This document shows positions 17,924-30,194 of a DNA stretch of 64,000 nt, piece after piece. The DNA comes from Pedobacter roseus (GTDB lineage: Bacteria > Bacteroidota > Bacteroidia > Sphingobacteriales > Sphingobacteriaceae), in the NCBI RefSeq assembly GCF_014395225.1, contig NZ_CP060723.1, positions 3,224,001-3,288,000 of the forward strand. The letters are read 5' to 3'. The notes beneath the pieces are model-generated. The model did no database searches and was not told the DNA's origin. It saw only the letters and a program-made list of their open reading frames with translations. A program made the translations under genes and the position numbers. Within the stretch, counting starts at the first letter, position 1, and each line of letters starts with the position of its first letter.

Positions 17924-18298
17924 TTAACTTGTAAAAATAAACTGCCTTTGCATGATATAATTGTAGCTGATGCCGGTTAAAACCGAGCTCACTACTTTAG
18001 CTAGTACGTAATTGAGATTAAAAAAATGGGTAAAAACATACACACCGGCAGTAACGATGGCCAGGTTGCCCGCCCACACTAAAATATACCTGAATACCTG
18101 CCACTTTACCTCCTTCGACTCGCTTTGGAAGACCCATTTACGGTTGACAAAAAAATTAACAACTCCTCCTGAAATGGTCCCGATAATGCTTGCTGCCAGG
18201 TACCATAATCCAAAAAAGTTCACAGCAATGATGGTGATACCAAAATCGGTTGCCGAAGCCATTAAGGATGATGCCTGTGCTTTAAGGAAGGTAAGCAT
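17924..18298 (-). CDS. GtrA family membrane protein
   Basis: 124 residues with four hydrophobic helices and the GtrA signature (GGVVNFFVNRKWVFQS after helix 2, and NYIMQRQFIF at the end). GtrA proteins are thought to help flip or move polyprenyl- or lipid-linked sugars. The ATG at 18298 is chosen; the frame upstream to 18316 uses TTG. It sits between pgpA (4-bp gap) and the DUF5686 gene (no gap), so it may move an inositol lipid intermediate across the inner membrane. That role is inferred. Confidence 0.85.
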   Translation of the reverse strand: MLTFLKAQASSLMASATDFGITIIAVNFFGLWYLAASIIGTISGGVVNFFVNRKWVFQSESKEVKWQVFRYILVWAGNLAIVTAGVYVFTHFFNLNYVLAKVVSSVLTGISYNYIMQRQFIFTS

Positions 18299-18302
18299 GT
18301 AT

Positions 18303-18758
18303 CTAAAAAAAATCAAAAACCACTACCAGCTGAAGAAGAATATTCGCGTAAATTCCTGCGAGTACGTCATCGGCCATTACGCCCCAACCGCCTGGAAGTT
18401 CTTCCAGTTTTCGGATATAAAAGGGTTTCAGAATATCAAAAAACCTAAAAAGAACAAGCCCAATAAGGGTATATTGCCATTTTAAAGGCACAAATAACAG
18501 GGTAATACACATTCCCGCCACTTCATCAATCACTACCCTGTTATGGTCTTTTCCCCAAATCTCTTCTACCCGGTCGGCGCTCATGATCCCGATCATGACG
18601 ATGAACATGGTAGAAAGTACCGGCCATAAATATGGATTACTATAAGGCCCCTGGAAAAGGTGCCAGCAGATACATGTTGCTATTGCAGCGTAAGTACCGG
18701 CACCTTTACCGATGTAACCAATGCCCAGGGCCGTTGAAAGAAATTTGTGGATAAACAC
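18303..18758 (-). CDS. PgpA-type phosphatidylglycerophosphatase/PIP phosphatase
   Basis: 151 residues, PgpA family, with GIGYIGKGAGTYA, the acidic VVIDEVAGM motif and LFRFFDILKP, all typical of the family. Four membrane segments. It begins with GTG overlapping the TAG stop of the inositol-phosphate synthase gene, so translation is coupled. In an inositol-lipid operon it most likely removes the phosphate from phosphatidylinositol phosphate to give phosphatidylinositol, rather than working on phosphatidylglycerophosphate; both are possible. Confidence 0.85.
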   Translation of the reverse strand: MFIHKFLSTALGIGYIGKGAGTYAAIATCICWHLFQGPYSNPYLWPVLSTMFIVMIGIMSADRVEEIWGKDHNRVVIDEVAGMCITLLFVPLKWQYTLIGLVLFRFFDILKPFYIRKLEELPGGWGVMADDVLAGIYANILLQLVVVFDFF

Positions 18759-20083
18759 TATACGGTTTCTATCAGTTCTTCTTCGTAATCCTGACCTAAA
18801 TGGGTGATCAACTCTTCGCCCATGATGTAACGTAAGGTATTTTGAAGTTTCATTAACTGTTTAAAGATGTCGTTCTCTGCTGGTACATCAGGGATTGTTT
18901 GTGGCGATTTTAAGTAGAATGATAACCACTCCTGAATACCCGACATATTAGAACGTTTAGCCAAATCGATAAACAAAGCAAGATCCAACACAATTGGTGC
19001 AGCTAAAATGGAATCGCGGCAAAGGAAATTGATTTTGATCTGCATTTTATAGCCCAACCAACCGAAAATATCGATGTTATCCCAGCTTTCTTTGTTATCA
19101 CCGTGAGGCGGATAGTAATTGATCCTGATTTTGTGGTACATATCACCATATAAATCCGGGTTAACTTCTGGTTTAAAGATATCTTCCAGCACACCCAGTT
19201 TAGATACCTCTTTTGTTTTAAAGTTATCCGGGTCATCCAATACTAAACCATCGCGGTTACCTAAAATATTATCAGAAAACCAACCGTTTACCCCTAACGA
19301 GCGTGCGGCTAAACCTGGTGCTAAAATGGTTTTCATTAAAGTTTGACCAGTTTTGAAATCTTTACCTGCAATTGGCGTATCGGTTTCTTTAGCTAACTCG
19401 ATTAATGCAGGAATATCTACCGTTAAGTTTGGTGCTCCGTTAGCGAATGGAATACCCAATTTTAAGGCAGCATAAGCATAAATCATACTTGGCGCAATCC
19501 GAAGATCGTTGTCTTTTAAGCCCTGCTCAAATGCAGCAAGCGATTCGTGCACTTCTGATGCTTCGAAATAAATTTCGGTAGAACCACACCAAACCAATAC
19601 AATACGGTCGCAGTTGTTTGCAGCTTTGAAATTTTTAATGTCTTCCATTACCGCTAAAGCCAGTTCGTAACGGTTATCGATGTCTTTTACATATTTACCA
19701 TCAAGATTTTTTACGTAGTTTCTGTCGAAAGCGGCACGCATCGGTTTAATGGCCTGTAACTCTTCGCGTACATCGCGCAAAAGGTTGGCATCCAATACAC
19801 GGGCATTTAATGCGGCTTCGTACACGTTATCTTCGTACACATCCCAGCCACCGAAAACTAAATCTTCCAGATTGGCTAAAGGCACAAAGTCCTTAATTTT
19901 TGGCTCTTTTTTTTCTGTTCTTTTACCTAAACGGATAGTACCCATCTGCGTTAACGAACCGATTGGTTTCGATATGCCTTTTTTAATGGCAGCAACTCCG
20001 GCAATCATGGTTGTAGCTACAGCGCCTAATCCTGGCATTAATATTCCCAGCTTACCTTCAGCTGCTTTTACTTGTTGTTTCAT
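18758..20083 (-). CDS. ino1: Inositol-3-phosphate synthase
   Basis: 441 residues, MIPS family: converts glucose 6-phosphate to inositol 3-phosphate with bound NAD. The N-terminal nucleotide-binding stretch is GILMPGLGAVATTMIAG. The centre has VLVWCGSTEIYFE and the conserved AGKDFKTGQTLMKTILAPGL region, where lysines line the active site. Length matches bacterial and archaeal-type enzymes. It starts 20 bp after the reductase gene and its stop overlaps the pgpA start, so it supplies the inositol head group within the same transcript. Confidence 0.92.
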   Translation of the reverse strand: MKQQVKAAEGKLGILMPGLGAVATTMIAGVAAIKKGISKPIGSLTQMGTIRLGKRTEKKEPKIKDFVPLANLEDLVFGGWDVYEDNVYEAALNARVLDANLLRDVREELQAIKPMRAAFDRNYVKNLDGKYVKDIDNRYELALAVMEDIKNFKAANNCDRIVLVWCGSTEIYFEASEVHESLAAFEQGLKDNDLRIAPSMIYAYAALKLGIPFANGAPNLTVDIPALIELAKETDTPIAGKDFKTGQTLMKTILAPGLAARSLGVNGWFSDNILGNRDGLVLDDPDNFKTKEVSKLGVLEDIFKPEVNPDLYGDMYHKIRINYYPPHGDNKESWDNIDIFGWLGYKMQIKINFLCRDSILAAPIVLDLALFIDLAKRSNMSGIQEWLSFYLKSPQTIPDVPAENDIFKQLMKLQNTLRYIMGEELITHLGQDYEEELIETV

Positions 20084-20103
20084 GCTAATTTTTATTTAAA
20101 ATC

Positions 20104-21089
20104 TTATAACCAATTGTTTTTTCGGTACCAGTTGATGGTTTCATTTAAGCCCTGTTCTAAACCGAACTGAGGAACAAAACCAAAATCGTTCTGAATATTT
20201 TTGATGTCACAGCCCCAGTTTAAGGCGGTGAGTTCTTTTATCTTATCTACATTTAAAGCTGGTATTTTATTAAATACGCCATATAAGCGCTCCATTCCCC
20301 AGGCCAGCCCTTTAATCAACGGTACCGGTACATTTACCATTACTGTTTTTTTGCCTAAGGCTTTACTTACATAATTTGCAAGCGATGACCGATTGTAAAC
20401 TGCCCCGTCGGATATATTGTAAGCTTTACCAACTACGTCAGATGCAAGTGCTTTTATGATTACATCAGCCAGGTCGGTAGCATAGATAAAGCTCAATTCC
20501 TGCTCCTGCTTGCCGATGTAAAGCTCCAGCCCGGCTTTAAGGGTTTTAATCAGTATGAAAATATCTTTCTCACGTGGGCCATAAACCGCAGTGGGCCTGA
20601 ATATGATCAGGGGCAGATTAGGAACCTGTGCCAGATAGGTTTCTGCTAATGCTTTGCTGATGCCATACTGGGTTACCGGATTGGATGCACTTTTTTCCGT
20701 CAATCTTTCATTTTTCTGCTTTAACGGGCCCAATGCTGCCAGACTGCTGATGAATATGAATTTTTGAATGTTGTGTGTTGATTTAGAGGCTGCTACTGCT
20801 AAGTTTCTCGTATATGTTGCGTTGATCTTATTGTAATCGCCTAAACTTTTTGCCCTGGTTACCGCAGCTGCATGCACGATATAATCGTACTTTTTCTCTT
20901 CGATATTTTCTTTTAACAAGTAGATCGATTCGAAATCCAGGTCGACATAATTGATCTCAAGATCTTTCAGGTGATCAGTATTCGCTGACTGACGTACATT
21001 GGCATACACTTCCATCCCATTGGCCAAAGCAGCTTTAATCAGGTGATAACCCACAAATCCCGTTGCCCCTGTAATCAACACCCGCTTTT

Positions 21090-21093
<4 letters not shown>
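20104..21093 (-). CDS. NAD-dependent epimerase/dehydratase, probable ceramide-pathway reductase
   Basis: 329 residues, extended short-chain dehydrogenase. Rossmann motif GATGFVGYH at residues 8-16 and an active-site Tyr/Lys in QYGISKALAE. The start overlaps the stop of the acyltransferase gene by 4 bp (ATGA). In Caulobacter-type sphingolipid synthesis a protein of this class (CerR) reduces the 3-keto group after N-acylation. Position between acyltransferase and inositol genes supports the same role here. It could instead act on the free 3-ketosphinganine. Confidence 0.82.
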
Positions 21094-23952
<2,859 letters not shown>

Positions 23953-24849
23953 ATGCAGCAACCGTTACTTAATAAAACTTTTTCAGAAAAAAATCATGAG
24001 GAAGCGCTTTCTTTAAATGATGGCCTGATGGCGAAAATCCATAACAGCAATGATCCACATTATTGCAGTTCGGAGCCTTTCCGCGTTTCGAGTTATGCCC
24101 TCATACTGATTACTAAAGGCAAACTTAATATCAAGATCAATTTTGAAGATTATGTGCTCAACCACAGGGATATTTTACTGGTTTTGCCACATTCTGTTTA
24201 TGAGATTACAGATAACAGCAGTGTTTCATTTATCAGTATCCATTTTAATAAAAGCTACCTTAAAAATAAAGGCATATTTTTTAACAGCGGCGAAACATAC
24301 CGGATGTCGAAAGATATTCAGTCACATAAATTTTCATTATCAAAAGAGGAATATAACTTTATCTATTACGATATGCTGGCGCTCCATAAGAAACTTAATG
24401 TTTCGAAAGATACGCCACAGATTAAAAACATAGTGCACAATAGCTTTCTGGAACTTCTTTATGATATTTTCCTTCTTAAAAACAAACAGAAAAATCCAGC
24501 TCCATTTGTACATAACAGCCGCACCGAATTAACAAACCGGTTTTTAGCACTGGTATCAGAAAATTTTAAAACGGAAAAAAGGGTAATCTATTATGCCAAT
24601 TGCCTGCGTATTACACCGAGACATTTATCGCAGGTGGTTAAACAGGTTACAGATAGAACGGCTGGCGAAATTATTGATGAAATGGTAATCAGGGAGGCCA
24701 AATTACTGTTAACCAGCCATGTAATGAATATCTCGGAAGTAGCGATAGAACTTTGTTTTAGCAATTCTTCGTTCTTTGGCAAATACTTTAAAAAACAGAC
24801 GGGAGTTACCCCTTCTGAGTATAAAATGTCGAATAATATTGCGGTTTAG
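23953..24849 (+). CDS. AraC family transcriptional regulator
   Basis: 298 residues. The N-terminal half is a cupin-like sensing domain (VLPHSVYEITD, FISIHF). The C-terminal 100 residues hold two helix-turn-helix motifs, with LRITPRHLSQVVKQVT and the AraC signature ISEVAIELCFSNSSFFGKYFKKQTGVTPSEYK. It is divergent from the sphingolipid operon across a 539-bp gap and may control it, though nothing in the sequence proves that. Confidence 0.88.
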   Translation: MQQPLLNKTFSEKNHEEALSLNDGLMAKIHNSNDPHYCSSEPFRVSSYALILITKGKLNIKINFEDYVLNHRDILLVLPHSVYEITDNSSVSFISIHFNKSYLKNKGIFFNSGETYRMSKDIQSHKFSLSKEEYNFIYYDMLALHKKLNVSKDTPQIKNIVHNSFLELLYDIFLLKNKQKNPAPFVHNSRTELTNRFLALVSENFKTEKRVIYYANCLRITPRHLSQVVKQVTDRTAGEIIDEMVIREAKLLLTSHVMNISEVAIELCFSNSSFFGKYFKKQTGVTPSEYKMSNNIAV

Positions 24850-24920
24850 GTTAACTGATGAGAAGTTAGTGATTCCTGGGCATGCCTGAATTTTGAATTG
24901 CTTAGCGAACCAATTACCAA

Positions 24921-25069
24921 GGCATTAAGATCCCCAATCAAGTTGAGGATGACGTAACGAGTGAAGAAATCTAATATAAATTCGTCTTTCCCACGCAGGT
25001 GGGAATCTTAAAGTGCACTGCCAGGCATTAAGACCTCCAATTGAGTTGGGATGACGTAACGAGTGAAGA
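24921..25069. repeat. 46-bp direct repeat pair, REP-like
   Basis: Two near-identical units (24921-24967 and 25024-25069) starting GGCATTAAGA and ending GATGACGTAACGAGTGAAGA, with a TTCCCACGCAGGTGGGAA palindrome between them. Non-coding spacer between two convergent AraC genes. Confidence 0.7.
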
Positions 25070-25100
25070 GTTTTGCCGATAAAATTATCAGTAAAAAATA

Positions 25101-25973
25101 CTACGCTGAATGCTCTTTTTTAAATTGCTCTGGTGTTAAACCTGTATACTTTTTAAAGAATTTTGTAAAGTAAGAATTATCATTAAAATTGAGTTCGTTG
25201 GCAATCTGCGAAATATTGACCTCACCACTCACCAAAAGACGTTTAGCTTCGAGTAAAACGCGTTCCCTGATTACCTCGCCTGCCTGTGTACCGATCAGTT
25301 CTTTACAGATGGCATTTAAATGATTTGGTGTAAGGTGGAGCATTTCGGCATAATCTTTAGGCAATCTTTTCAATAGATAATGCTCTTCAACCAGGTTCTG
25401 AAAATTGCGCAGCACCACCATATTATGCGTTTGAAACTGTTGCAACTGTAAAGCCGGCGTGTGTTGTTCTACAAGCATCAGCAGTGATAACAGCAGCACT
25501 TTCTGAAAATCAATGTTTTTATGTAGAGAATCGTTAACCTGAGCATACAATTGCCTGCAGATTACCTCAGCAGCATTTCTAATTTCAGCTGGGAGCTCTT
25601 TTACGTTTGAATGATCGGTTCCTGTAAAAAAGGAAAAACTGTCCAGGTAATCAGGTTTCAGTAAAAAAGACTGAAAAAAATCCCTTTCGAAATTAACGAT
25701 ATAACCATCAATCCCTGCATCGAATTGCCAGGTATGCACCTGGCCAGGCGACATAAAATAAATTTGCCAGGGCGTTACACTGTAGGTATTAAAATCGATG
25801 GAATGGCTGCCTGTACCCGAAGTAAAAAGCACAAAATGATAGAACTTATGCCGGTGCGGAAAAACGAGATTACGATGTTTATCCAAATAGTTCTGCAACC
25901 GGTCGACCAAAATATCAGCCCGTTTATTATCCGTTAGGGTGCAAGAATCTAAAATGGGTATGAGTTTTTTCAT
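25101..25973 (-). CDS. AraC family transcriptional regulator
   Basis: 290 residues: cupin sensing domain with FPHRHKFYHFVLFTSGTGSH and MSPGQVHTWQ, and a C-terminal AraC domain with ISQIANELNFNDNSYFTKFF and the TGLTPEQFKK end. The start codon lies inside a perfect inverted repeat (TCGCAA-ATTTA-TTGCGA, 25973-25989) that also contains the -7 box, a possible autoregulatory site. No obvious target gene adjacent. Confidence 0.88.
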   Translation of the reverse strand: MKKLIPILDSCTLTDNKRADILVDRLQNYLDKHRNLVFPHRHKFYHFVLFTSGTGSHSIDFNTYSVTPWQIYFMSPGQVHTWQFDAGIDGYIVNFERDFFQSFLLKPDYLDSFSFFTGTDHSNVKELPAEIRNAAEVICRQLYAQVNDSLHKNIDFQKVLLLSLLMLVEQHTPALQLQQFQTHNMVVLRNFQNLVEEHYLLKRLPKDYAEMLHLTPNHLNAICKELIGTQAGEVIRERVLLEAKRLLVSGEVNISQIANELNFNDNSYFTKFFKKYTGLTPEQFKKEHSA

Positions 25974-25989
25974 CGCAAATTTATTGCGA
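25973..25989. promoter_or_regulatory. Inverted repeat over -7 box and start codon
   Basis: TCGCAA and TTGCGA arms around ATTTA. On the minus strand it includes the TAAATTTG -7 box (25976-25983), which ends two bases before the ATG at 25973. Suits an operator for autoregulation on a leaderless message; inference. Confidence 0.5.
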
Positions 25990-26021
25990 ATTTACTCATT
26001 TCAGAAACCTGCTCAAACTTA

Positions 26022-26486
26022 CTAGCTTATTTTCGTATTATTTTCTACAATACGTGATGGATCGTAATGTAAGCCGGGAGAAAGCCAATAAAGTAATACC
26101 ATTCTTGAATAGCGGTAATTAAAAGGCGATAGTATTGCTATTCCAGCAAATATGGCCAAAACGAAATACCATAAATTTTCATATACAATATCAAGTCCCA
26201 AAATATAAGCCCCAACACTTATCGAAATAATTTCGGCAACGTTCATGGCATAACTTACAAACATGGAAACATAAAAGTAGCCCGGCTCACGCTCAAATTT
26301 TAAGGCACAAACACTACATACTTCATTCATTTTCTGAATTTTAAATCCATATACCGCTCCGGTAAAAACCGAACCCATTCTGCATCTTGGACATTTAGAG
26401 TGAATAAAGCCACTCCACTGTGATACAGCAGCCGTCTGCTGGCTTAACTTCAAATCTGAAAATCGACTGTTGGTGCTGTTTTCCAT
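26022..26486 (-). CDS. DUF983 family membrane protein
   Basis: 154 residues. Zinc-ribbon-like cysteine pairs CPRCRMG (about residues 32-36) and CSVC precede two membrane helices (about 70-125). This is the layout of DUF983. A TACTTTTG box at 26503-26510 on the minus strand lies 16 bp before the start. Role unknown; in some bacteria the family sits near cytochrome oxidase genes, but not here. The 369-bp divergent gap to the GH16 gene is very AT-rich with nothing else I can name. Confidence 0.85.
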   Translation of the reverse strand: MENSTNSRFSDLKLSQQTAAVSQWSGFIHSKCPRCRMGSVFTGAVYGFKIQKMNEVCSVCALKFEREPGYFYVSMFVSYAMNVAEIISISVGAYILGLDIVYENLWYFVLAIFAGIAILSPFNYRYSRMVLLYWLSPGLHYDPSRIVENNTKIS

Positions 26487-26855
26487 AAAAAATATCGTTT
26501 ATCAAAAGTAAAAACAAACAAACACATCTAATTGTGTCAATCAACTTATTAATGGTACTATTTACTTAATCAAGAAGACATCCTATTTTTTGATTTGTAA
26601 GTTTAATTACATACATTGTAGTATTAATACTAACACACAAATAAACCTATAATTATTAATTATCCTAATTATTTCATCTAAAGTGTAAAAACGCATTATT
26701 TTAAGCTTATTGGTAATACATCAATGAAATTAAATAAATACAAACAATACGAAACATTAGGATATTTTTTAAAGATTTTAGCTGTTCCCCTTTATCATCC
26801 CAATCAGATTAATTTTAACCAATTATTAAATCCCTAACCAATTATTTACCAAATT

Positions 26856-27674
26856 ATGAGAAAGCAATCTAATCATTTAAAAAAAATGGCAGGCACTATG
26901 CTGCTATTAACAGTGCTGGTTTCGGCCTGCAAAAAAAGCGAGAAAAACGATACCGCTATCCCTATTGACGAAAAGGTTACACCAAGAGCACTTACACTGG
27001 TTTGGCAGGATGAATTTGATGGCAACAGCTTAAATGCCGCCAAGTGGAATTATGAAAACGGAAACCTGGGTGTAAATAACGAAAAACAATTTTATCAAAC
27101 CAGCAACGTAAGCGTTAACAATGGCAACCTGATTATTACCGCCCGAAAAGAATCGGTAGGCGGTCAGCCTTATACCTCAGGCAGGATCAATACCAACGGA
27201 AAATTCTCTATTAAGTATGGTCGTATTGAAGCCCGGATGAAACTGCCCATGGTACAAGGCACCTGGCCTGCATTCTGGATGCTGGGCAGCAATATAGGAA
27301 GCGTAGGATGGCCAAAATGTGGCGAAATCGATATTATGGAACATGTAAACACCAGTAATTCTATTTTAGGCACCATCCACTGGGACTATAATGGCTATGT
27401 GTATTATAGCAATAATACCACCACCACTCCCGGCGATTATCATGTTTATGCGGTAGAATGGACTTCCAGCGGTATCAGGTGGTATGTTGATGGTAATTTA
27501 TATGCAACGGGTAACACCACCAATAACATCAACGGAACCGACGAATTTCATAAACCGTTTTTTATCATTTTTAATATGGCTGTAGGCGGAAACCTTCCAG
27601 GACAAACGATTAACGATGCTGCCTTGCCAACCAGCATGAATGTAGATTATGTGAGGGTGTATAATATTAGCTAA
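26856..27674 (+). CDS. Glycoside hydrolase family 16 lipoprotein (beta-glucanase/laminarinase-like)
   Basis: 272 residues. Lipoprotein signal (VSAC at the Cys around residue 26), then one GH16 jelly-roll domain. The catalytic motif GEIDIMEHV gives nucleophile Glu157, helper Asp159 and acid/base Glu162. WPAFWMLG before it and HVYAVEWTSSGIRWYVDG after it are family markers. Probably hydrolyses beta-1,3 or mixed-linkage glucans at the cell surface. It stands alone with its own terminator; no SusCD pair is next to it. Confidence 0.92.
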   Translation: MRKQSNHLKKMAGTMLLLTVLVSACKKSEKNDTAIPIDEKVTPRALTLVWQDEFDGNSLNAAKWNYENGNLGVNNEKQFYQTSNVSVNNGNLIITARKESVGGQPYTSGRINTNGKFSIKYGRIEARMKLPMVQGTWPAFWMLGSNIGSVGWPKCGEIDIMEHVNTSNSILGTIHWDYNGYVYYSNNTTTTPGDYHVYAVEWTSSGIRWYVDGNLYATGNTTNNINGTDEFHKPFFIIFNMAVGGNLPGQTINDAALPTSMNVDYVRVYNIS

Positions 27675-27701
27675 GGCCTTAAATAGTTTTTCTAAAAATA
27701 T

Positions 27702-27738
27702 AAAAGAGACTGCATCGCGTTGTGATCAGTCTCTTTTT
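27702..27738 (+). terminator. Terminator of the GH16 gene
   Basis: 11-bp stem AAAAGAGACTG/CAGTCTCTTTT with a 14-base loop and T run, 28 bp after the stop. Confidence 0.8.
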
Positions 27739-27957
27739 ATTATGATTATTTCAACAAAACTTATTTCATTAATTCTTTATTTGGAATAACTGATCGAAAT
27801 TTCACAAAGCTTACCTTAGCATAATGCCAAGACCAGTAAAATTGATATGAACCAATTGAGCGTTTAACTCTATTTGCTAATGAATCAATCACGCCCCCTT
27901 GTAATAACACTGATTAACAAAATCCTGCAATACAAAACACCTGTCTTTTATAATTAC

Positions 27958-28419
27958 TTATCTTTTAATAACCACTAATGTAATATCCTTAAGAGAAGCT
28001 CTATACATGGATAAGTGTCCTTTTTGGTTAATATCTATTCTTCCATGTAATATGACAGTTTTATTGATCATATTTCGATAACTTTTCTCCCTACTGAAGA
28101 GATCTAACTTTGTTCTGGATGAAATAAGCGGACATCTAATAATGAAATCATCAAAATTAACCCATAAAGCGCGTTTGGTATCATTATCATCAAAATTGCT
28201 TTTATCATACAATGCAGATTCTTCAAAACCTGATTTATACTTCCCCTCAAGCTCAACATATTCCCCATTATAGTCATTTATATATGTCAAAAGGTCACTC
28301 ATGTCTATCTTTCTATATACCTTATCTTGATCACATACGCTTTTATACAAATTAGTATGCTGAGTGCACGAAGTCAATATAAAGAAGAGGAAGTAAAATA
28401 AAATTCTATAGTTGGTCAT
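27958..28419 (-). CDS. Hypothetical lipoprotein
   Basis: 153 residues from the ATG at 28419; a GTG upstream at 28449 is less likely. Clear lipobox LTSC at about residue 17. The mature part has beta-rich segments such as GEYVELEGKYKSG and KTVILHGRID, suggestive of an OB-like fold, but I do not recognise a family. It follows the DUF5071 gene by 39 bp on the same strand, so they may be co-transcribed. Confidence 0.7.
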   Translation of the reverse strand: MTNYRILFYFLFFILTSCTQHTNLYKSVCDQDKVYRKIDMSDLLTYINDYNGEYVELEGKYKSGFEESALYDKSNFDDNDTKRALWVNFDDFIIRCPLISSRTKLDLFSREKSYRNMINKTVILHGRIDINQKGHLSMYRASLKDITLVVIKR

Positions 28420-28458
28420 ATTATTTAATTTTTCCGGAACGTTAATCACAGCTCATCT

Positions 28459-28854
28459 CTAACCACATAAAGATTCATTCATGAGAATATCCTTTGCTGC
28501 TTCATCAACTGCATCCTCCGTATCAATACCTGATGGATATTCAGCAATTCTTCTCAGGGTTTCTATTAATACGGGGTCAAGTTCATGCTGCGAACGTGCA
28601 ATTAAATTATAGATAACAAAATACTTCCACATGCCATCGTTGGAGTTCAGGATAAATAATAATTCTTTTGTGATTTCATTAACATGAGGCACCAAATATT
28701 TAGCAATGCCTTCAGCCACATCCCAATGCGTATCTTGCAACCATTCCAATAATGCCGGAACATCTTGCTTAACTGACTCAAATGGTAAATGTTTTAAACG
28801 TTCAACCGCCGCAATATCATAAATGTTAGTTGGAATATAATCCTTATTTTTCAT
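28459..28854 (-). CDS. DUF5071 domain protein
   Basis: 131 residues, all-alpha HEAT-like protein resembling DUF5071 (LEWLQDTHWDVAEGIAKYL and WKYFVIYNL). Members of this class often appear as immunity-like proteins in polymorphic-toxin loci. No toxin gene is visible here, so an orphan or unrelated role is equally possible. Ends 39 bp before the lipoprotein gene. Confidence 0.75.
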   Translation of the reverse strand: MKNKDYIPTNIYDIAAVERLKHLPFESVKQDVPALLEWLQDTHWDVAEGIAKYLVPHVNEITKELLFILNSNDGMWKYFVIYNLIARSQHELDPVLIETLRRIAEYPSGIDTEDAVDEAAKDILMNESLCG

Positions 28855-28868
28855 ATCTAAACAATCCC

Positions 28869-29232
28869 TTAGTGATCAGCTTTTTCCATTAGTTTTTTCA
28901 TCTGTATCTTAAGTAGTTCTATATCTTCCTGAAGTGAAAGTTTACTTTTTTTCTCTTCGGTGATTCTTTTATCCTGCTGAATAATTTAAAGGTTGAGTTC
29001 TTCGATTTTTTGAAGGAGTTTTTTATTCATTTCTACTTTTGTAAAACTCTACCTCTTTTTCAAATTCGATCTTTGCTTGCTTAATCCCTACGTACCCGTT
29101 ATATATTTTCATTGAATCGACATAAGCCATTTTTTTGTTGTTTATAAAATAGCTAGTGATTAATAATAAAGACAGGACGACTGTGATCACAAGTAAAATT
29201 GAAACTGCACGTTGTGGTGTAATTTTTAGCAT
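28869..29232 (-). pseudogene. Broken membrane-anchored coiled-coil (OmpH/Skp-like) gene
   Basis: The intact front part (ATG at 29232, or 29274 in the longest frame) encodes a membrane helix and AYVDSMKIYNGYVGIKQAKI, as in OmpH-like proteins, and ends at a TAA at 29023-29025. A shifted frame from an ATG at 29028-29030 continues a coiled-coil, is cut by a TAA at 28986-28988, and then stays open to 28869. Read across both faults it gives one Lys/Glu-rich coiled-coil protein of about 120 residues. One frameshift plus one stop point to decay, but a short true protein cannot be excluded. Confidence 0.5.
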
Positions 29233-29362
29233 AAAAAAATAAATAGTTGTTTCCGGTTTGAGGTTTAATTGCAAAGTAGTTTACATTAAAAAAAATACCA
29301 AATCTTTTTGACGAACTATGCTTTTTCTTTGATATTCTTAAATTACTACATTAGAAATCTCC

Positions 29363-29500
29363 TTAATTAATACCTGATAATTCTATTTTTTTTATTACTT
29401 TAAAGCAAAGAAATTCTACGTCTTTTAGACAGAACCTTATTTTAAAAGTTAGGACTAATAGTTTCCACAAAACTGTAATAATCAATAAATATCGTATCAT
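29363..29500 (-). CDS. Possible small membrane protein
   Basis: 45 residues from an ATG at 29500 with a hydrophobic N-terminal helix (IRYLLIITVLWKLLVLTF) and a basic tail. A TACTTTTG -7 box (29505-29512, minus strand) ends four bases before the start, as at several better-supported genes here. No family recognised. The rest of the 29275-29706 gap is AT-rich without other features. Confidence 0.35.
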   Translation of the reverse strand: MIRYLLIITVLWKLLVLTFKIRFCLKDVEFLCFKVIKKIELSGIN

Positions 29501-29690
29501 AATACAAAAGTAAAATTGGCATCTGCTAAAAAGATCTTGAGTGATGATTTTTTTCGCCATATTATCCCTAGTTAATATATATCAGCCCATTTTCTAATCC
29601 CGTTTTAATACTAGTATAAAATTTATGTCAGGCTTTTAAAAAAATGGCGCAATCTGCTTTTTTAATAGGTTAATCATTGTTTTTCCGCCA

Positions 29691-29698
29691 TATATTTG
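29691..29698 (+). promoter_or_regulatory. -7 promoter box (TATATTTG) of the export cluster
   Basis: Exact TAnnTTTG match ending eight bases before the ATG at 29707; it probably drives the small protein and perhaps the downstream exporter genes. Confidence 0.5.
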
Positions 29699-29706
29699 TA
29701 TTACAG

Positions 29707-30045
29707 ATGATGAATTACCTGAGAAAAAAATTATGGAGAAGCATTTTTGGCCTGTTGGTACTGGGTCTGCTTGCAACGAAATTTTTTGCATTCTCTCTGG
29801 CTACATTCTTATCTTCTGATCATAACTATGCTATAGAAAAAAGCAGCGAAGAAAATAAAGGAAAAGAAGAGGAGTCTTTTGATAAACTAAAGAAAAAACT
29901 GTTGATCTGCGATTCATCGCCAGCAGCATGTTTACATTCCTTTTTGGCAGGCCAATCTCCTGCAAATAAATATACCTGGTGCTTTGGCCTTTGCAATTTC
30001 CCTGCGAAGAACGTCCCCACTCCGCCTCCTGACGCACTTTCTTAA
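29707..30045 (+). CDS. Small membrane/secreted-type protein before the exporter genes
   Basis: 112 residues from ATG-ATG at 29707; the longer frame uses TTG at 29677. A basic N-terminus and one hydrophobic helix (about 10-32) are followed by a Lys/Glu-rich linker and a C-terminal part with four Cys (LICDSSPAACLHSF, TWCFGLCNFP) ending in a Pro-rich VPTPPPD tail. It lies 149 bp upstream of an ABC/HlyD/TolC set in the same direction, so it could be an exported substrate or an accessory factor. No family recognised. Confidence 0.6.
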   Translation: MMNYLRKKLWRSIFGLLVLGLLATKFFAFSLATFLSSDHNYAIEKSSEENKGKEEESFDKLKKKLLICDSSPAACLHSFLAGQSPANKYTWCFGLCNFPAKNVPTPPPDALS

Positions 30046-30194
30046 ATACTGATTCAAAATCAAAAATGCCTTTAAACATACTTTATGCTGTGTTAATGGA
30101 GATATTACAGGCTAACAATTACACCACATTTATCCACCAGTTAAATTATTCCAGATCACTGGGGCCATAATTTATATCGCTGAATTAATTATTA

